Counted from the stretch's first letter, positions 48,544 through 56,961 are shown. The stretch: DNA of 64,000 bases from DATAAZ01 sp036259875 (GCA_036259875.1 DATAAZ010000024.1:1-64000); one strand, 5' to 3'. Numbers and translations: made by a program. The notes: generated by a model not told the origin, from the sequence alone.

Positions 48544-49701
48544 TCAACCCATTCCGATCCGCTGGGCCTGCTGGAGCGTCTTCCCTTCGCTCGTGATCGC
48601 AGGGGCGAGCGCGACCTCGGCGCGCTGGAAATCATGGATGTTCTCGTAGCCGCAGGTCGCCATCGCCGTGCGAAGCGCGCCCATCAGGTTCAGCGTCCCG
48701 TCGTTCTCCCGAGCGGGCCCGACGAGGATCTCCTCCAGCGAGGCGACCTGCTCGACCTTGACGCGCGCGCCCCGCGGCAGCGTCGGGTGAAACGTCGCCA
48801 TCCCCCAGTGGTAGCCGCGGCCCGGCGCCTCACGCGCACGGGCGAGCGGGGAGCCGACCATGACCGCGTCGGCGCCGCACGCGATCGCCTTCGCGATGTC
48901 GCCGCCCGTTCGCATGCCGCCGTCGGCGATCACGTTCACGTACCGGCCGGTGTCGAGAAGGTGCTGCGCGCGCGCGGCCGCGGCGTCGGCGATCGCGGTC
49001 GCCTGCGGAACGCCGACTCCCAGGACGCCGCGCGTCGTGCACGCGGCGCCCGGCCCCACCCCGACGAGGACGCCGGCGGCGCCCGTCCGCATGAGATGAA
49101 GCGCGCCGTGGTAGGACGCGCAGCCACCGACGATCACCGGCACGTCGAGCCCGGCGACGAACGCCTTCAGGTCGAGCGCAGCGCCGTTCGACGAGACGTG
49201 TTCGGCCGACACAACCGTCCCCTGGATCACAAGGACGTCGAGGCCGGCGTCGAGCCCGATCCCGTGGTACTCGCGAACGCGCTGCGGCGTGAGCGCGCCC
49301 GCCGCGAGAACGCCCGCCGCCTTGATCTCGCGCACGCGGCGCCCGATCAGGTCGGGATCGATCGGGCGCGAGTAGATCTCCTGCATTCCCCGGGTCGCCT
49401 CGTGGGCCGGAAGGCGCGCGATCCGCTCCAGCTGCTCGTCAGGGTTGACGTAGCGCGTGTAGATGCCCTCGAGGTTCAGAACGCCGAGCCCGCCGAGCTT
49501 CCCGACTGCGATCGCCGTCTCCGGGGAGACGACGCCGTCCATCGCCGAGGCGAGGAGCGGGAGCTCGAGCAGGTGATCGCCGAGCTTCCAGCCGATGTCC
49601 ACGTCGTCGGGGTCGCGCGTTCGCCGGCTCGGGACGATTGCGATGTCGTCGAAGCCGTACGCCTGCCGGGCCTTCTTGCCGAGCCCGATCTCGACGTCCA
49701 C
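48544..49701 (-). CDS. guaB3: GuaB3-family IMP dehydrogenase-like protein
   Basis: A 385-residue TIM-barrel protein of the IMP dehydrogenase/GMP reductase family, GuaB3 subtype, widespread in actinobacteria. It begins VEIGLGKKARQAYGFDDIAI and lacks the CBS domains of GuaB. The phosphate loop and active-site cysteine are in GVGPGAACTTRGVLGVG. Possible activity is IMP to XMP or GMP reduction; GuaB3 is often considered a paralogue of main GuaB. Start: GTG 49701, which lies within the 3' end of the conserved intergenic element (49702-49856), so transcription or translation may be regulated by it. Next gene downstream is guaA. Confidence 0.88.
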   Translation of the reverse strand: MDVEIGLGKKARQAYGFDDIAIVPSRRTRDPDDVDIGWKLGDHLLELPLLASAMDGVVSPETAIAVGKLGGLGVLNLEGIYTRYVNPDEQLERIARLPAHEATRGMQEIYSRPIDPDLIGRRVREIKAAGVLAAGALTPQRVREYHGIGLDAGLDVLVIQGTVVSAEHVSSNGAALDLKAFVAGLDVPVIVGGCASYHGALHLMRTGAAGVLVGVGPGAACTTRGVLGVGVPQATAIADAAAARAQHLLDTGRYVNVIADGGMRTGGDIAKAIACGADAVMVGSPLARAREAPGRGYHWGMATFHPTLPRGARVKVEQVASLEEILVGPARENDGTLNLMGALRTAMATCGYENIHDFQRAEVALAPAITSEGKTLQQAQRIGMG

Positions 49702-49856
49702 TAATGCCCCCGCCGGTGATGCTGTCGGATGTCTGGGTCGCGACTACCAGGCCAGAGTCCGCACTCGTTCGCAGCGAAGGCTGGGCCCCTTTGCGAGGGC
49801 GAGGGTGAGACCTGGCCCCGCGTGATCGCGGCCCAGGGCCCGGCGTGCTTTGCCGA
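49702..49856 (-). ncRNA. Conserved structured intergenic element, copy A
   Basis: Minus-strand element immediately upstream of guaB3. Its sequence aligns with the gap upstream of pabB (61769-61930) over its whole length, about three quarters identical by eye in the best part (CTCTGGC(C/T)TGGT.GT.GCGA.CCA). A hairpin at 49811-49837 (CCTGG...CCGCG ATCA CGCGG...CCAGG) has compensatory changes in the other copy. It may be a regulatory RNA, an upstream promoter element or a dispersed structured repeat; I cannot decide from two copies. Confidence 0.55.
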
Positions 49857-50040
49857 AAGAGGCACGTCCAAATCCCCCTTGAAGCACGAAGCCCAGGCAG
49901 AACCGGCTTGCCTGGGCATCTGGACGGACGCGTCCGCCTGCACTCTCATGCGATGCGATCGTAACAGCGGCGGACGACGACGCCCCGAGACGGCGTCGTG
50001 AGCGGGCGCCTCACCGAGCCGAGCCGAAGCCGGCGGGCGC
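49702..50040. other. Long intergenic region upstream of guaB3
   Basis: This 339-base gap between the pfkB-like gene and guaB3 (both minus strand) contains no believable protein: the open frames on either strand have atypical amino-acid composition. It holds a TACGAT -10-like box for the minus strand (near 49955-49962), a 9-bp hairpin GCCCAGGCA/TGCCTGGGC (49891-49917), a second stem-loop (49842-49868) and the conserved structured element described separately. Confidence 0.6.
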
Positions 50041-51000
50041 TCAGGCGTCCTGGACGGCGTGCTCGAGCGGCTCCACCGTTACGAGCCCGCTCACGCGGCC
50101 GGCTTCGCGTGGATCGAAGCGGCCGGGGCCCGGCTCGAGCACCGAGGCGGCGCCTGCCGCAACCGCGTTTCGGACCGACTCCTCGACCGAGCGGGCCGCT
50201 GCGCGCGCGGCGAGGAAGCCGGCGAGAAGGGTGTCGCCCGCGCCGACCGTCGAGACCGGCTCCAGGCGCGGCGTCGTCGCCCGAACCCGGTGCTCCTCGC
50301 GATCGTCCCGCACGAGGGCGTAGCACCCCGTCTCGGTCGTGATGAGGACGTTGCGAGCGCCGAGGCCGGCGATCTCGTCGAGCCCGTGGGCGAGCTCGTC
50401 GTCGTCGTTGAACTCGTGACCGGCGAGCGACTCTGCCTCACGGACGTTCGGCGCGACGAGGTACGGCTCCGCCTGGACGCCGAGCCGCAGCGCCTCGCCT
50501 TCCGCATCGAGCACGACGAGCACCTGTCGCCGGTTCAGCTCGCGAATCACCTCCGCGTAGAAGCCGGCGTCGATGCCGCGCGGAAGTGACCCGGCGAGGA
50601 CGACGAACTGGGCTTCCTGCGCCAGGTAGGCCAGCTTGTCGCGAAGCGCTGCGAGCTCCTCGTCGGACACTTCGGGCCCCCACTCGTTGATCTCGGTGTA
50701 CTGCTCGGAGATCGGGTCGAGCACGGCGACGGAGGTGCGCGACTCGTTATCGATGTGGACGAAGTCGTTGAGGATCCCCTCGTTCCGCAGGTCGTCGACG
50801 ATCTGCGCGCCGTTCCGCCCTCCGACGAACCCCGTGCAGACGACGGGCACGCCTAGGTGGCGAAGCGCGCGGGCGACGTTCACGCCCTTTCCGCCGGCGC
50901 TCGCGAAGGCGAGGCTCGCCCGATGGCGCTGCCCGAGCTGGAAGTTCGGCACCAGCAGCGTCCGATCCGTGGCCGCGTTCAGCGTGACGGTGACGATCAC
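50041..51000 (-). CDS. PfkB-family sugar-phosphate kinase (1-phosphofructokinase/tagatose-6-phosphate kinase type)
   Basis: A 319-residue ribokinase-family kinase of the FruK/LacC/PfkB subgroup. N-terminal TLNAATDRTLLVPNFQLGQ and signature 1 FASAGGKGVNVARALRHLG; signature 2 with catalytic base: VSTVGAGDTLLAGFLAA. Middle: LAGSLPRGIDAGFYAEVIRE. Substrate likely a fructose- or tagatose-phosphate, not resolvable. Start: GTG 51000, overlapping the D-Ala-D-Ala carboxypeptidase stop by 4 bases. No phosphotransferase-system genes are nearby, so PTS coupling is not supported. Confidence 0.85.
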   Translation of the reverse strand: MIVTVTLNAATDRTLLVPNFQLGQRHRASLAFASAGGKGVNVARALRHLGVPVVCTGFVGGRNGAQIVDDLRNEGILNDFVHIDNESRTSVAVLDPISEQYTEINEWGPEVSDEELAALRDKLAYLAQEAQFVVLAGSLPRGIDAGFYAEVIRELNRRQVLVVLDAEGEALRLGVQAEPYLVAPNVREAESLAGHEFNDDDELAHGLDEIAGLGARNVLITTETGCYALVRDDREEHRVRATTPRLEPVSTVGAGDTLLAGFLAARAAARSVEESVRNAVAAGAASVLEPGPGRFDPREAGRVSGLVTVEPLEHAVQDA

Positions 51001-52166
51001 AGGACTCCTCCGAAGACCCCGCTCAGCATCTCTCCCGCTTCGGAGAACGCGCGGTCAGCGTACCAACCCGCCCTCTCCTCGAGGCCCGCGTCTCCGACCG
51101 TCTCCGCGGCGACGAGCGGGCGCCGCGCGACGACGCGGTCGCCCTCGAGGACGCGGATCTCGCCGAGACGTTTTCCGCGGCGGACGGGCAGCTCCACGGT
51201 CGCCGGCACGACGATCTCCTCCACGAGCGGCCGCCCCACGTGGACGACGGCGGCAGCGGGCCCGGCGGCCAGGAGCGCGAGACGCTCGTCCGAGAACGGA
51301 ACCTCCGCGGTCGCGTAGGTGCGCTCGGGAACGACGACCTTCAGCCTCACGTACTGCGCGAAGCCCCACTCGAGGATCGCAGCAAGATCTCGGTTTCGCT
51401 CGCCGCGCGACGGGCTCCCCAGCACGACGGCATAGACGCCGACGCCGTCGCGCCGCGCGAACGCGACCTGGCACCAGCCGGCCGCCGCCGTGTGACCCGT
51501 CTTGACACCGCGGAGCCCCGGGAACTCGCCGAGCAGGTCGTTCCACGCGAAGAGCGTCCGCCCGCCGGCGATTCGGCCCGACTCCATCCGGACGAGCCGC
51601 CGGACGAGCGGCCGCCGCATGGCCGCCCGTGCGAGCGCGAGCACGTCCTCGGCGGACGAGTAATGCCCCGGGACGTCGAGTCCGTCCGGGCGGACGAAGT
51701 GCGTGTCCTCGAGGCCGAGCTCGCGCGCCTCGGCGTTCATGAGCCGGACGAAGCGGCGGACGTCTCCGTCACCCACGTGCGCGGCGAGCGCGAACGCGGC
51801 GTCGTTCGCGCTCTGGATGAGCGCGGCCGCGAGGAGGTCGCGGACGGAGATCCGCTCGCCGGGGCGCAGGTGCACGGTCGACTCGCCCACCGTCGAGGCG
51901 AGCCGCCTGACCGTGACGACGTCTTCCGGATGCGCATGCTCGAGGACGACGAGCGCCGTCATGAGCTTCGTGATGCTCGCGATCGCCGCGCGCGCGTCGG
52001 CGTTTCGCGCGAAGATCACCTCGCCCGTCGCCGCGTTCGCGACGAGGACCGCGGTCGCGTCGACGCGGGGAGCCGGCTCGGTCTGCTGCGCCGAGGCCGG
52101 CGCGGCTGCCGAGACGAAGGCGGCGGCGAGGGCGACGAACAGGAACCCACGGCGCACGGGCGCCAA
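50997..52166 (-). CDS. D-alanyl-D-alanine carboxypeptidase (serine-type PBP)
   Basis: A 389-residue exported low-molecular-mass penicillin-binding protein that trims the terminal D-Ala from peptidoglycan side chains. It has a signal peptide (FLFVALAAAFVSAAAPASAQ, cleavage near residue 27). Motifs: ASITKLMTALVVLE (SxxK), QSANDAAFALA (SxN) and RGVKTGHTAAAGW (KTG). A C-terminal beta domain with PVRRGKRLGEIRVL follows; no obvious membrane anchor. Start: TTG 52166; GTG 52157 is possible. Confidence 0.92.
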   Translation of the reverse strand: MAPVRRGFLFVALAAAFVSAAAPASAQQTEPAPRVDATAVLVANAATGEVIFARNADARAAIASITKLMTALVVLEHAHPEDVVTVRRLASTVGESTVHLRPGERISVRDLLAAALIQSANDAAFALAAHVGDGDVRRFVRLMNAEARELGLEDTHFVRPDGLDVPGHYSSAEDVLALARAAMRRPLVRRLVRMESGRIAGGRTLFAWNDLLGEFPGLRGVKTGHTAAAGWCQVAFARRDGVGVYAVVLGSPSRGERNRDLAAILEWGFAQYVRLKVVVPERTYATAEVPFSDERLALLAAGPAAAVVHVGRPLVEEIVVPATVELPVRRGKRLGEIRVLEGDRVVARRPLVAAETVGDAGLEERAGWYADRAFSEAGEMLSGVFGGVL

Positions 52167-52192
52167 CTGTACCCCGACTAGAATCGGGCCCC

Positions 52193-52510
52193 GTGAGCGA
52201 GGTCGACCGTACGGCGAAGCCCGTTCGCAAGCGCGGTGTCGAGCGCTCGCTCGAGATCCAGCTCGGGCCGTTCGGCGGCCTGGAGCTGCGGCCGACGCGC
52301 GTGTTCCTCTGGGGCGGTGCCGACCGCGCCGGCCGGGAGCGGATCGTCTCGCTCGGCGTGCCGCCGCGGAACCTCGTCGTCCCGCGCCGCGAGCGCGAGG
52401 TCCACGCCGGGCCGGTGCGCGTTCGCTCGCTCGGGAACCCGGTCATGACCATGGCGCTGGCCGGCGTCCACGTCGCGCGGAAAATCGCGCGCGAGCGCGA
52501 CAGGAAATAG
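52193..52510 (+). CDS. Small uncharacterised protein, 105 residues
   Basis: Not recognised. Highly basic, with RKRGVERSLEIQLGPFGGLE and PPRNLVVPRREREVHAGPV, and no membrane segment. Start GTG 52193, 26 bases from the start of the carboxypeptidase gene on the other strand. It converges with the LysM gene. Its codon use resembles the genes around it, so it is probably real, but nothing identifies a function. Confidence 0.5.
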   Translation: MSEVDRTAKPVRKRGVERSLEIQLGPFGGLELRPTRVFLWGGADRAGRERIVSLGVPPRNLVVPRREREVHAGPVRVRSLGNPVMTMALAGVHVARKIARERDRK

Positions 52511-52512
52511 CC

Positions 52513-52878
52513 CTACCGGATCCGGATCCGCTGACCCGGCTGGAGCGCGTTCGGGTCGATGTTCGGGTTGAGCGTGACGAGCTCTTCGACCGTCGTCTGG
52601 AACCTCGCGGCGATCGTCTCGAGCGTGTCCCCGGACCGGATGAGGTAGAAGCGCCGTTGCGCCCGGGGGCCCGTCGTCCCCGTCTCTGTTCCGGCGCCGG
52701 CGGATGGACTGCCTCCGCCGGCCGTCGCCCGCGTCTCCGTCACCGCTGGGCTCGCCGTCTCGTTCCCCGCGTTCAGCGCGTCCTGGACGAGCAGGATGAG
52801 GATCGTCGCCGCGGCGAAGAAGGCGACGGGCGCGAGCACGCGCATACCCCACGACGGGTGGTGCGCGCCGTCGTTCAC
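52513..52878 (-). CDS. Membrane-anchored LysM-domain protein
   Basis: A 121-residue protein with one transmembrane helix (MRVLAPVAFFAAATILILLV, about residues 12-31), a Ser/Thr/Gly-rich linker and a C-terminal LysM domain: FYLIRSGDTLETIAARFQ, then ELVTLNPNIDPNALQPGQRIRI. LysM binds N-acetylglucosamine-containing glycans, so the domain would face the cell wall. Start: GTG 52878, chosen because it overlaps the pyrF stop as GTGA, the common coupling here; an ATG at 52896 is an alternative. Role in wall binding is inferred. Confidence 0.85.
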   Translation of the reverse strand: MNDGAHHPSWGMRVLAPVAFFAAATILILLVQDALNAGNETASPAVTETRATAGGGSPSAGAGTETGTTGPRAQRRFYLIRSGDTLETIAARFQTTVEELVTLNPNIDPNALQPGQRIRIR

Positions 52879-53804
52879 CAGCCCGACGCGGCCCATACCT
52901 CGCGACGGAGCCGCGCGGCCTCCGCCGCAGCGGCGGTCCGCCAGTCGGCGCCGTCGACGCGGAACGCGTAGATGACGCTCCTCGAGACGGGGACGAGCGC
53001 GCTCGCGGGCCCGCTCGTGAACGCGCGCGCGACGTCGGCCGGAGTCGCTCCTTGCGCCCCGATCCCCGGGAGCAGCAGCATCGCCTTCGGCATCAGCCGT
53101 CGCGCCTCGCCGACCGCACGCGGGTAGGTCGCGCCGACGACGGCTCCGATGCTCGAGAGCCCCCGCTCCCCGACGAGGTCCTCGCCCCACACGGCGACGA
53201 GCTCGGCGACCTGGTGCCAGACGCGCCGCCCGTCCGAGAGGGCGAGCTCCTGGACGTCGGCGCTGCCGCCGTTGGACGTCTTGACGACGCAGAAGAGCCC
53301 GGTTCCCGATCGGCGGCACGCCGCGAGAAGCGGCTCGACCGAATCGCTGCCGAGATACGGGTTCGCCGTGATCGCGTCGACCGGTGGCTCGATCCCGTCG
53401 CGCCGCTCCAGGTACGCGTCGGCGTAGGCGCGTGCCGTCGACCCGATGTCCGCCCGCTTGCCGTCGGCCAGGACGAGGAGGCCGGCCCGGCGCGCGTAGT
53501 CGCAGACCTCCTCGAACGCAGCGATCCCGTCGGCACCGAGCGCCTCGAAGAAGGCGAGCTGCAGCTTCGCACCGACCACGTACGGGGCGACGGCGTCGAC
53601 GAGGCCGCGGCAGAACCGCGTGCACGCGTCGGCCGCGGCGGCGCGGCTCACGTGCGCGTCGCCCCGAAGCTCGAGCGGGAGGAGGTCAGGGCGCGGGTCG
53701 AGTCCGAGGATGATCTGGCTCCGCTTGCGATCGACGGCGGCGGCGACCCGGTCCGCGAACGTCGCGGTCGCGACGCGCGCGCCGGCGTCGACCTCCCGTG
53801 CCAT
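52875..53804 (-). CDS. pyrF: Orotidine-5'-phosphate decarboxylase (type II)
   Basis: A 309-residue OMP decarboxylase making UMP, of the longer type found in actinobacteria. Motifs: IILGLDPRPDLLPLEL at the N-terminus and the catalytic LLVLADGKRADIGSTA (Asp-x-Lys-x2-Asp). Followed by TANPYLGSDSV and GLFCVVKTSNGGSADVQ. Start: ATG 53804. pyrE lies 2.4 kb away, with an exonuclease-fusion gene and HU between, so pyrimidine genes are loosely clustered. Confidence 0.95.
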   Translation of the reverse strand: MAREVDAGARVATATFADRVAAAVDRKRSQIILGLDPRPDLLPLELRGDAHVSRAAAADACTRFCRGLVDAVAPYVVGAKLQLAFFEALGADGIAAFEEVCDYARRAGLLVLADGKRADIGSTARAYADAYLERRDGIEPPVDAITANPYLGSDSVEPLLAACRRSGTGLFCVVKTSNGGSADVQELALSDGRRVWHQVAELVAVWGEDLVGERGLSSIGAVVGATYPRAVGEARRLMPKAMLLLPGIGAQGATPADVARAFTSGPASALVPVSRSVIYAFRVDGADWRTAAAAEAARLRREVWAASGW

Positions 53805-53813
53805 AGAAGGAGC

Positions 53814-55505
53814 TTAGGCGACCGCGAGCGCTCGACCGCTATTTGCGCACGCCGCCGCGATCGCACCCGGGTCGAGTGGGACGACGACGAGCTCGGGCGG
53901 CGGTCGGCGCAGGAACGCGCCGACGACGAGGAGCTCGTCCGCGTGCTCCGGCGCGCAGCTCGGGTCGCCGGCCGTTCTGCGCGCCTCCGCGACCGCTGCT
54001 CCCGCCTCCAGGACGGCACCGCCTCCCCGTGGAAGAAGGCGGCTGAAGGCGATCCGGCCGCCCGCGAGAACGAAGGCGCGGACGAACGCCTCCTCCGAGG
54101 CCGGCGCGAGGATGCAAAGCTCGGCACGCCGCAGGCGCTCGAGCTCGCGGAGGTCCCCGACGACCCGCTCCAGCGCGTCGATGCGGTCGCGCAGACGCGC
54201 AGCGTCCTCGTAGCGCTGCGCGTCCGCGAGGACGCCCAGACGAGCACGGAGGCGCGTGAGCGGCGCGCCCCGCACGAGGCCGGCGAGCGCGTCCGGCGAC
54301 GCACCCGCGAGCGCCCGGGCGGCAAGCTCCGCCCGCCGGCGGCTCCGAATCGGGCCGAGCGGCGTCGGCGTCGACGTCACCGCGACGCGATCGCCGCGAA
54401 GCTCGAGGTAGACGTGGCGGTCGGGCCGCGTCGAGCGCGCGTTCGCGGGCGGGCGCAGCTGGCGGAGGAGGCGGAGCTCCTCGAGCGCCGCTTCCAGCTC
54501 GGAGCCGAGGACGTGCCATTCGATCCGCTCGACGGCCGCGAGCGCCGCCTCCACGGCGGGCCGCTGCCGGTCGGAGCCGAAGTACGAGCGAAGGCGTGCG
54601 CGAAGGTCGCGCGCCTTCCCGACGTAGAGCGGCTGCTCCTCGCGCCCGCGGAAGACGTAGACGCCGGGACGGGTGGGCGCGCCGAAGGCGAGCGAGCGCT
54701 TGTCGTGTGCCCGCCGCGCGCGCGGCGCCGCGATCCGGCACAGGTCGCCGACCGTCCGCGCGCCTCGCTCCTGCGCGAGGCCGACGAGCGCAACGAGGAT
54801 CTCGGCGGTCGCGAGCGCGTCGGGAAGCGCTCGGTGGCACGGCTGGGCGGCCGTCCCGAAGAAGTGCGCGAGCGCGGCGAGGCTCGTTCGCGGTGCGCGC
54901 CCACCGAGGAGCGCGCGCGCAAGCGGCACTGTGTCGACGATCGCCGCTGCGATCCGCTGCCCGTTGAGCCGGTCGAGCGCACGGTCGAGGAACGCGACGT
55001 CGAAGCGCGCGTTGTGGGCGGCGAGCACCGAGGCGCCTGCGAACGCGACGAAGCGCTGGACGGCGACCGCCGCGGGCGGCGCGCGGCGAAGCTCGGCGTC
55101 GCGCAGCCCCGTCAGCGCGGCGACCGGTGCGGGAAGCGCATCGCGCGGCCGCACGAGCGTCTCGAACGTCCCGGCGATCTCGAGCCCCCGCACGCGGACG
55201 GCGCCGATCTCGCAGATCTCCGCGGTTCGCGCCGAGAGGCCGGTCGTCTCGAGGTCGACGACGACGAACGTCGTGGCGTCGAGCGGGAGATCCGCGGTGC
55301 CGTCGCGGGCGAGGGCAAGGGCGGCGCCCGCCCACGTGAGGCGTGCGTCGGACGAGACGACGTCGTCGAGGAGCGTTCGAGCGAGCCCGGCGGGGGCGCG
55401 CGAGAGCGCGAACAGGGCGCGCGCCGCCTCGGAAGCGGGCACGGGCGCGCGACGTTCCTCGAGGAGCTCGACGAGCCGGTCGGCAGCGTCCATCCGAAGC
55501 TGCAC
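53814..55505 (-). CDS. DEDDh exonuclease fused to GIY-YIG (UvrC/Cho-like) nuclease
   Basis: A 563-residue fusion. The N-terminal part (~residues 78-240) is a DEDDh 3'-5' exonuclease like DNA polymerase III epsilon: TTFVVVDLETTGLSARTAE, VLAAHNARFDVAFLD and PCHRALPDALATAEI. The second part (from ~280) is a GIY-YIG endonuclease domain of the UvrC N-terminus: TRPGVYVFRGREEQPLYVG and KARDLRARLRSYFGSD, then a UVR-like helix LADAQRYEDAARLRDRI. The UvrC C-terminal helix-hairpin-helix region is absent. Such Cho-like fusions are seen in actinobacteria; a role in repair is inferred. Start: GTG 55505. Confidence 0.88.
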   Translation of the reverse strand: MQLRMDAADRLVELLEERRAPVPASEAARALFALSRAPAGLARTLLDDVVSSDARLTWAGAALALARDGTADLPLDATTFVVVDLETTGLSARTAEICEIGAVRVRGLEIAGTFETLVRPRDALPAPVAALTGLRDAELRRAPPAAVAVQRFVAFAGASVLAAHNARFDVAFLDRALDRLNGQRIAAAIVDTVPLARALLGGRAPRTSLAALAHFFGTAAQPCHRALPDALATAEILVALVGLAQERGARTVGDLCRIAAPRARRAHDKRSLAFGAPTRPGVYVFRGREEQPLYVGKARDLRARLRSYFGSDRQRPAVEAALAAVERIEWHVLGSELEAALEELRLLRQLRPPANARSTRPDRHVYLELRGDRVAVTSTPTPLGPIRSRRRAELAARALAGASPDALAGLVRGAPLTRLRARLGVLADAQRYEDAARLRDRIDALERVVGDLRELERLRRAELCILAPASEEAFVRAFVLAGGRIAFSRLLPRGGGAVLEAGAAVAEARRTAGDPSCAPEHADELLVVGAFLRRPPPELVVVPLDPGAIAAACANSGRALAVA

Positions 55506-55740
55506 GCGGCGAGGATAGAACGTATGTTCGGACAGACAGGGCGGCGAAGGCCGCGTCCGACGGCCACCATGTGCCCCGGGGGACCCCCGTCGGTTCCCCG
55601 CTGCGTCGAGCGTAGCGCCGAAACCCGCGCGCGTGGGTGACCGGAGCGCGACGCGTCCTGCAACGGCGTCTCACGTCCCGGGCCTGCGGTGCGGCGGCGC
55701 CCTCGCACGAGGCGCGCGGGCGGCGACGCCGGTCTCAAAA

Positions 55741-55769
55741 GCCGAAGGCCGCCGAGGGCGGCCTTCGGC
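55741..55769 (-). terminator. Intrinsic terminator of the HU gene
   Basis: GCCGAAGGCCGCC and GGCGGCCTTCGGC form a perfect 13-bp stem around GAG. On the minus strand the stem is followed by TTTTGAG (the U-run is at 55737-55740). It is the strongest classical terminator in the window, 20 bases after the HU stop. Confidence 0.9.
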
Positions 55770-55789
55770 GTTGGAGAGGGCGTCGTGTT

Positions 55790-56077
55790 CTAGGAGCGGC
55801 CCTTGAGCGCGTTCTTTAGCGCGCTTCCCGCGGAAAACTTGGGCACGGTGGCAGCAGCGATCGTGACTTTCTCGCCCGTGCGCGGATTCACGCCCTGGCG
55901 GGCGCTGCGCTGCTGGGCCGAGAACTTCCCGAACCCCGTGAAGGTGATGGACTCGCCTCGCTGCAGCGACTCTTGAACCGAGTCGAGGAACGCATCGACC
56001 GCCTTGCCGGCGTCGCGCTTCGAAAGGCCGCTCTTCGAAGAGACGCGGTCCACAAACTCAGATTTGGTGACAGCCAA
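55790..56077 (-). CDS. hup: HU-family DNA-binding protein
   Basis: A 95-residue nucleoid-associated protein that bends DNA as a dimer. Sequence: TKSEFVDRVSSKSGLSKRDAG, VDAFLDSVQESLQRGESITFTGFGKF, and the DNA-contacting arm QGVNPRTGEKVTIAAATVPKFSAG. Start: TTG 56077, giving LAVTKSEFVDR; AGGAGGGAGAGG just upstream acts as ribosome binding site. It is monocistronic with a classical terminator, as for a highly expressed gene. Confidence 0.95.
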   Translation of the reverse strand: MAVTKSEFVDRVSSKSGLSKRDAGKAVDAFLDSVQESLQRGESITFTGFGKFSAQQRSARQGVNPRTGEKVTIAAATVPKFSAGSALKNALKGRS

Positions 56078-56206
56078 TGCCCTCTCCCTCCTAGGTCGGT
56101 TCCGTCCCGAGAAATCCGGCTCGGAACCGTAACAGCGTCGGGAAAACCGCGCAACCAAGCCGTTTCCCTTCGACTCGCGTCACGACGAGCAGCAACGACG
56201 GCGCGC

Positions 56207-56740
56207 TCATCCCGCGGCCACGTCGGCCGCGCGGAAGAGCGCGTGCAGACGAACTGCGTGGCGTGCGAGAGCGTCGGCACCGCCCTCCTCGCGGTCAACA
56301 ACGCAGACGGCCCGACGACACTCGAGCCCCGCGTCGCGAAGGCCGCGCACGGCCGCGACGGCGGCACCGCCGGTCGTGACGACGTCCTCGACGAGGCAGA
56401 CCCGCTGGCCCGGCTCGAAGACACCCTCGATCCGTCGCTCCGTGCCGTATGTCTTCGCATCCTTGCGAACGATCAGGAACGGCGTCCCGGACGCGAGCGC
56501 GGCGGCGGCTGCCAGCGCGACGGCGCCGAGCTCGGGCCCGGCGAGGAGATCGGGCCGCTCGCCGTCGCCGGCAAGCGCGCTCGCAGCGAGCCGCGTCCCG
56601 AGCTCGCGCAGCAGGACCGGGTCCGTTTCGAACCGGTACTTGTCGAGGTAGTAGCGGGATCGTCGCCCCGATCGGAGGAGGAAATCGCCCTCGAGGTAGG
56701 CCCGCTCGCGAAGCAGGCGGACGACCTCGGCGTCCGTCAA
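56207..56740 (-). CDS. pyrE: Orotate phosphoribosyltransferase
   Basis: A 177-residue type I phosphoribosyltransferase transferring PRPP to orotate to give OMP. Motifs: FLLRSGRRSRYYLDKYRFE at the N-terminus, PDLLAGPELGAVALAAAAAL, and the PRPP loop RVCLVEDVVTTGGAAVAAV. Start: TTG 56740, overlapping the upstream small gene by 4 bases. The pathway partner pyrF is 2.4 kb away. Confidence 0.93.
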   Translation of the reverse strand: MTDAEVVRLLRERAYLEGDFLLRSGRRSRYYLDKYRFETDPVLLRELGTRLAASALAGDGERPDLLAGPELGAVALAAAAALASGTPFLIVRKDAKTYGTERRIEGVFEPGQRVCLVEDVVTTGGAAVAAVRGLRDAGLECRRAVCVVDREEGGADALARHAVRLHALFRAADVAAG

Positions 56741-56961
56741 CGGCCGGCCGAGCGCGCCGCGGAAGCGCCGCGCGCCGCGGCCACCAGGTCTTCCGCGATC
56801 GCGAGCATGCGATCTGCCTCGGCGTCGCCCGCCGCGAGCGACACCATCGATCCGTCGTCGAAATAGAGATCGGCGTGCGCTCGCCGCCCGCTTCGCCGAC
56901 GCCAGACGCTGAACGCCGCGGCCGCGCCGGCGGCCGCGGCCCAGGCCGCCGCCCTATTCAT
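56737..56961 (-). CDS. Small membrane-anchored protein, 74 residues
   Basis: Unrecognised. A short Ala-rich hydrophobic N-terminus (MNRAAAWAAAAGAAAAFSV) is followed by a basic stretch and HADLYFDDGSMVSLAAGDAE. Probably a single-pass or signal-anchored protein with a small cytoplasmic or external part. Start: ATG 56961, overlapping the roadblock gene by 8 bases; its stop overlaps pyrE. It is thus packed in a three-gene unit with a roadblock protein, but no function is visible. Confidence 0.6.
   Translation of the reverse strand: MNRAAAWAAAAGAAAAFSVWRRRSGRRAHADLYFDDGSMVSLAAGDAEADRMLAIAEDLVAAARGASAARSAGR

Noticed and set aside
49891..49917. ZTP (pfl) riboswitch because of the plus-strand CCGGCTTGCCTGGGCA
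   Set aside because: Only the short 3' motif resembles the ZTP aptamer; the rest of the aptamer is missing and no plus-strand gene follows. The sequence is one arm of a simple 9-bp hairpin.
49701..49949. 82-residue minus-strand protein (and an overlapping plus-strand frame) upstream of guaB3
   Set aside because: Composition is unlike real proteins here, the region forms strong hairpins and aligns as nucleotide sequence with the pabB upstream gap, so a non-coding structured element explains it better.
55506..55789. Possible small gene between the exonuclease fusion and HU
   Set aside because: Frames in this 284-base gap are Arg-rich and unsupported. Apart from the HU terminator I see nothing definite in it.
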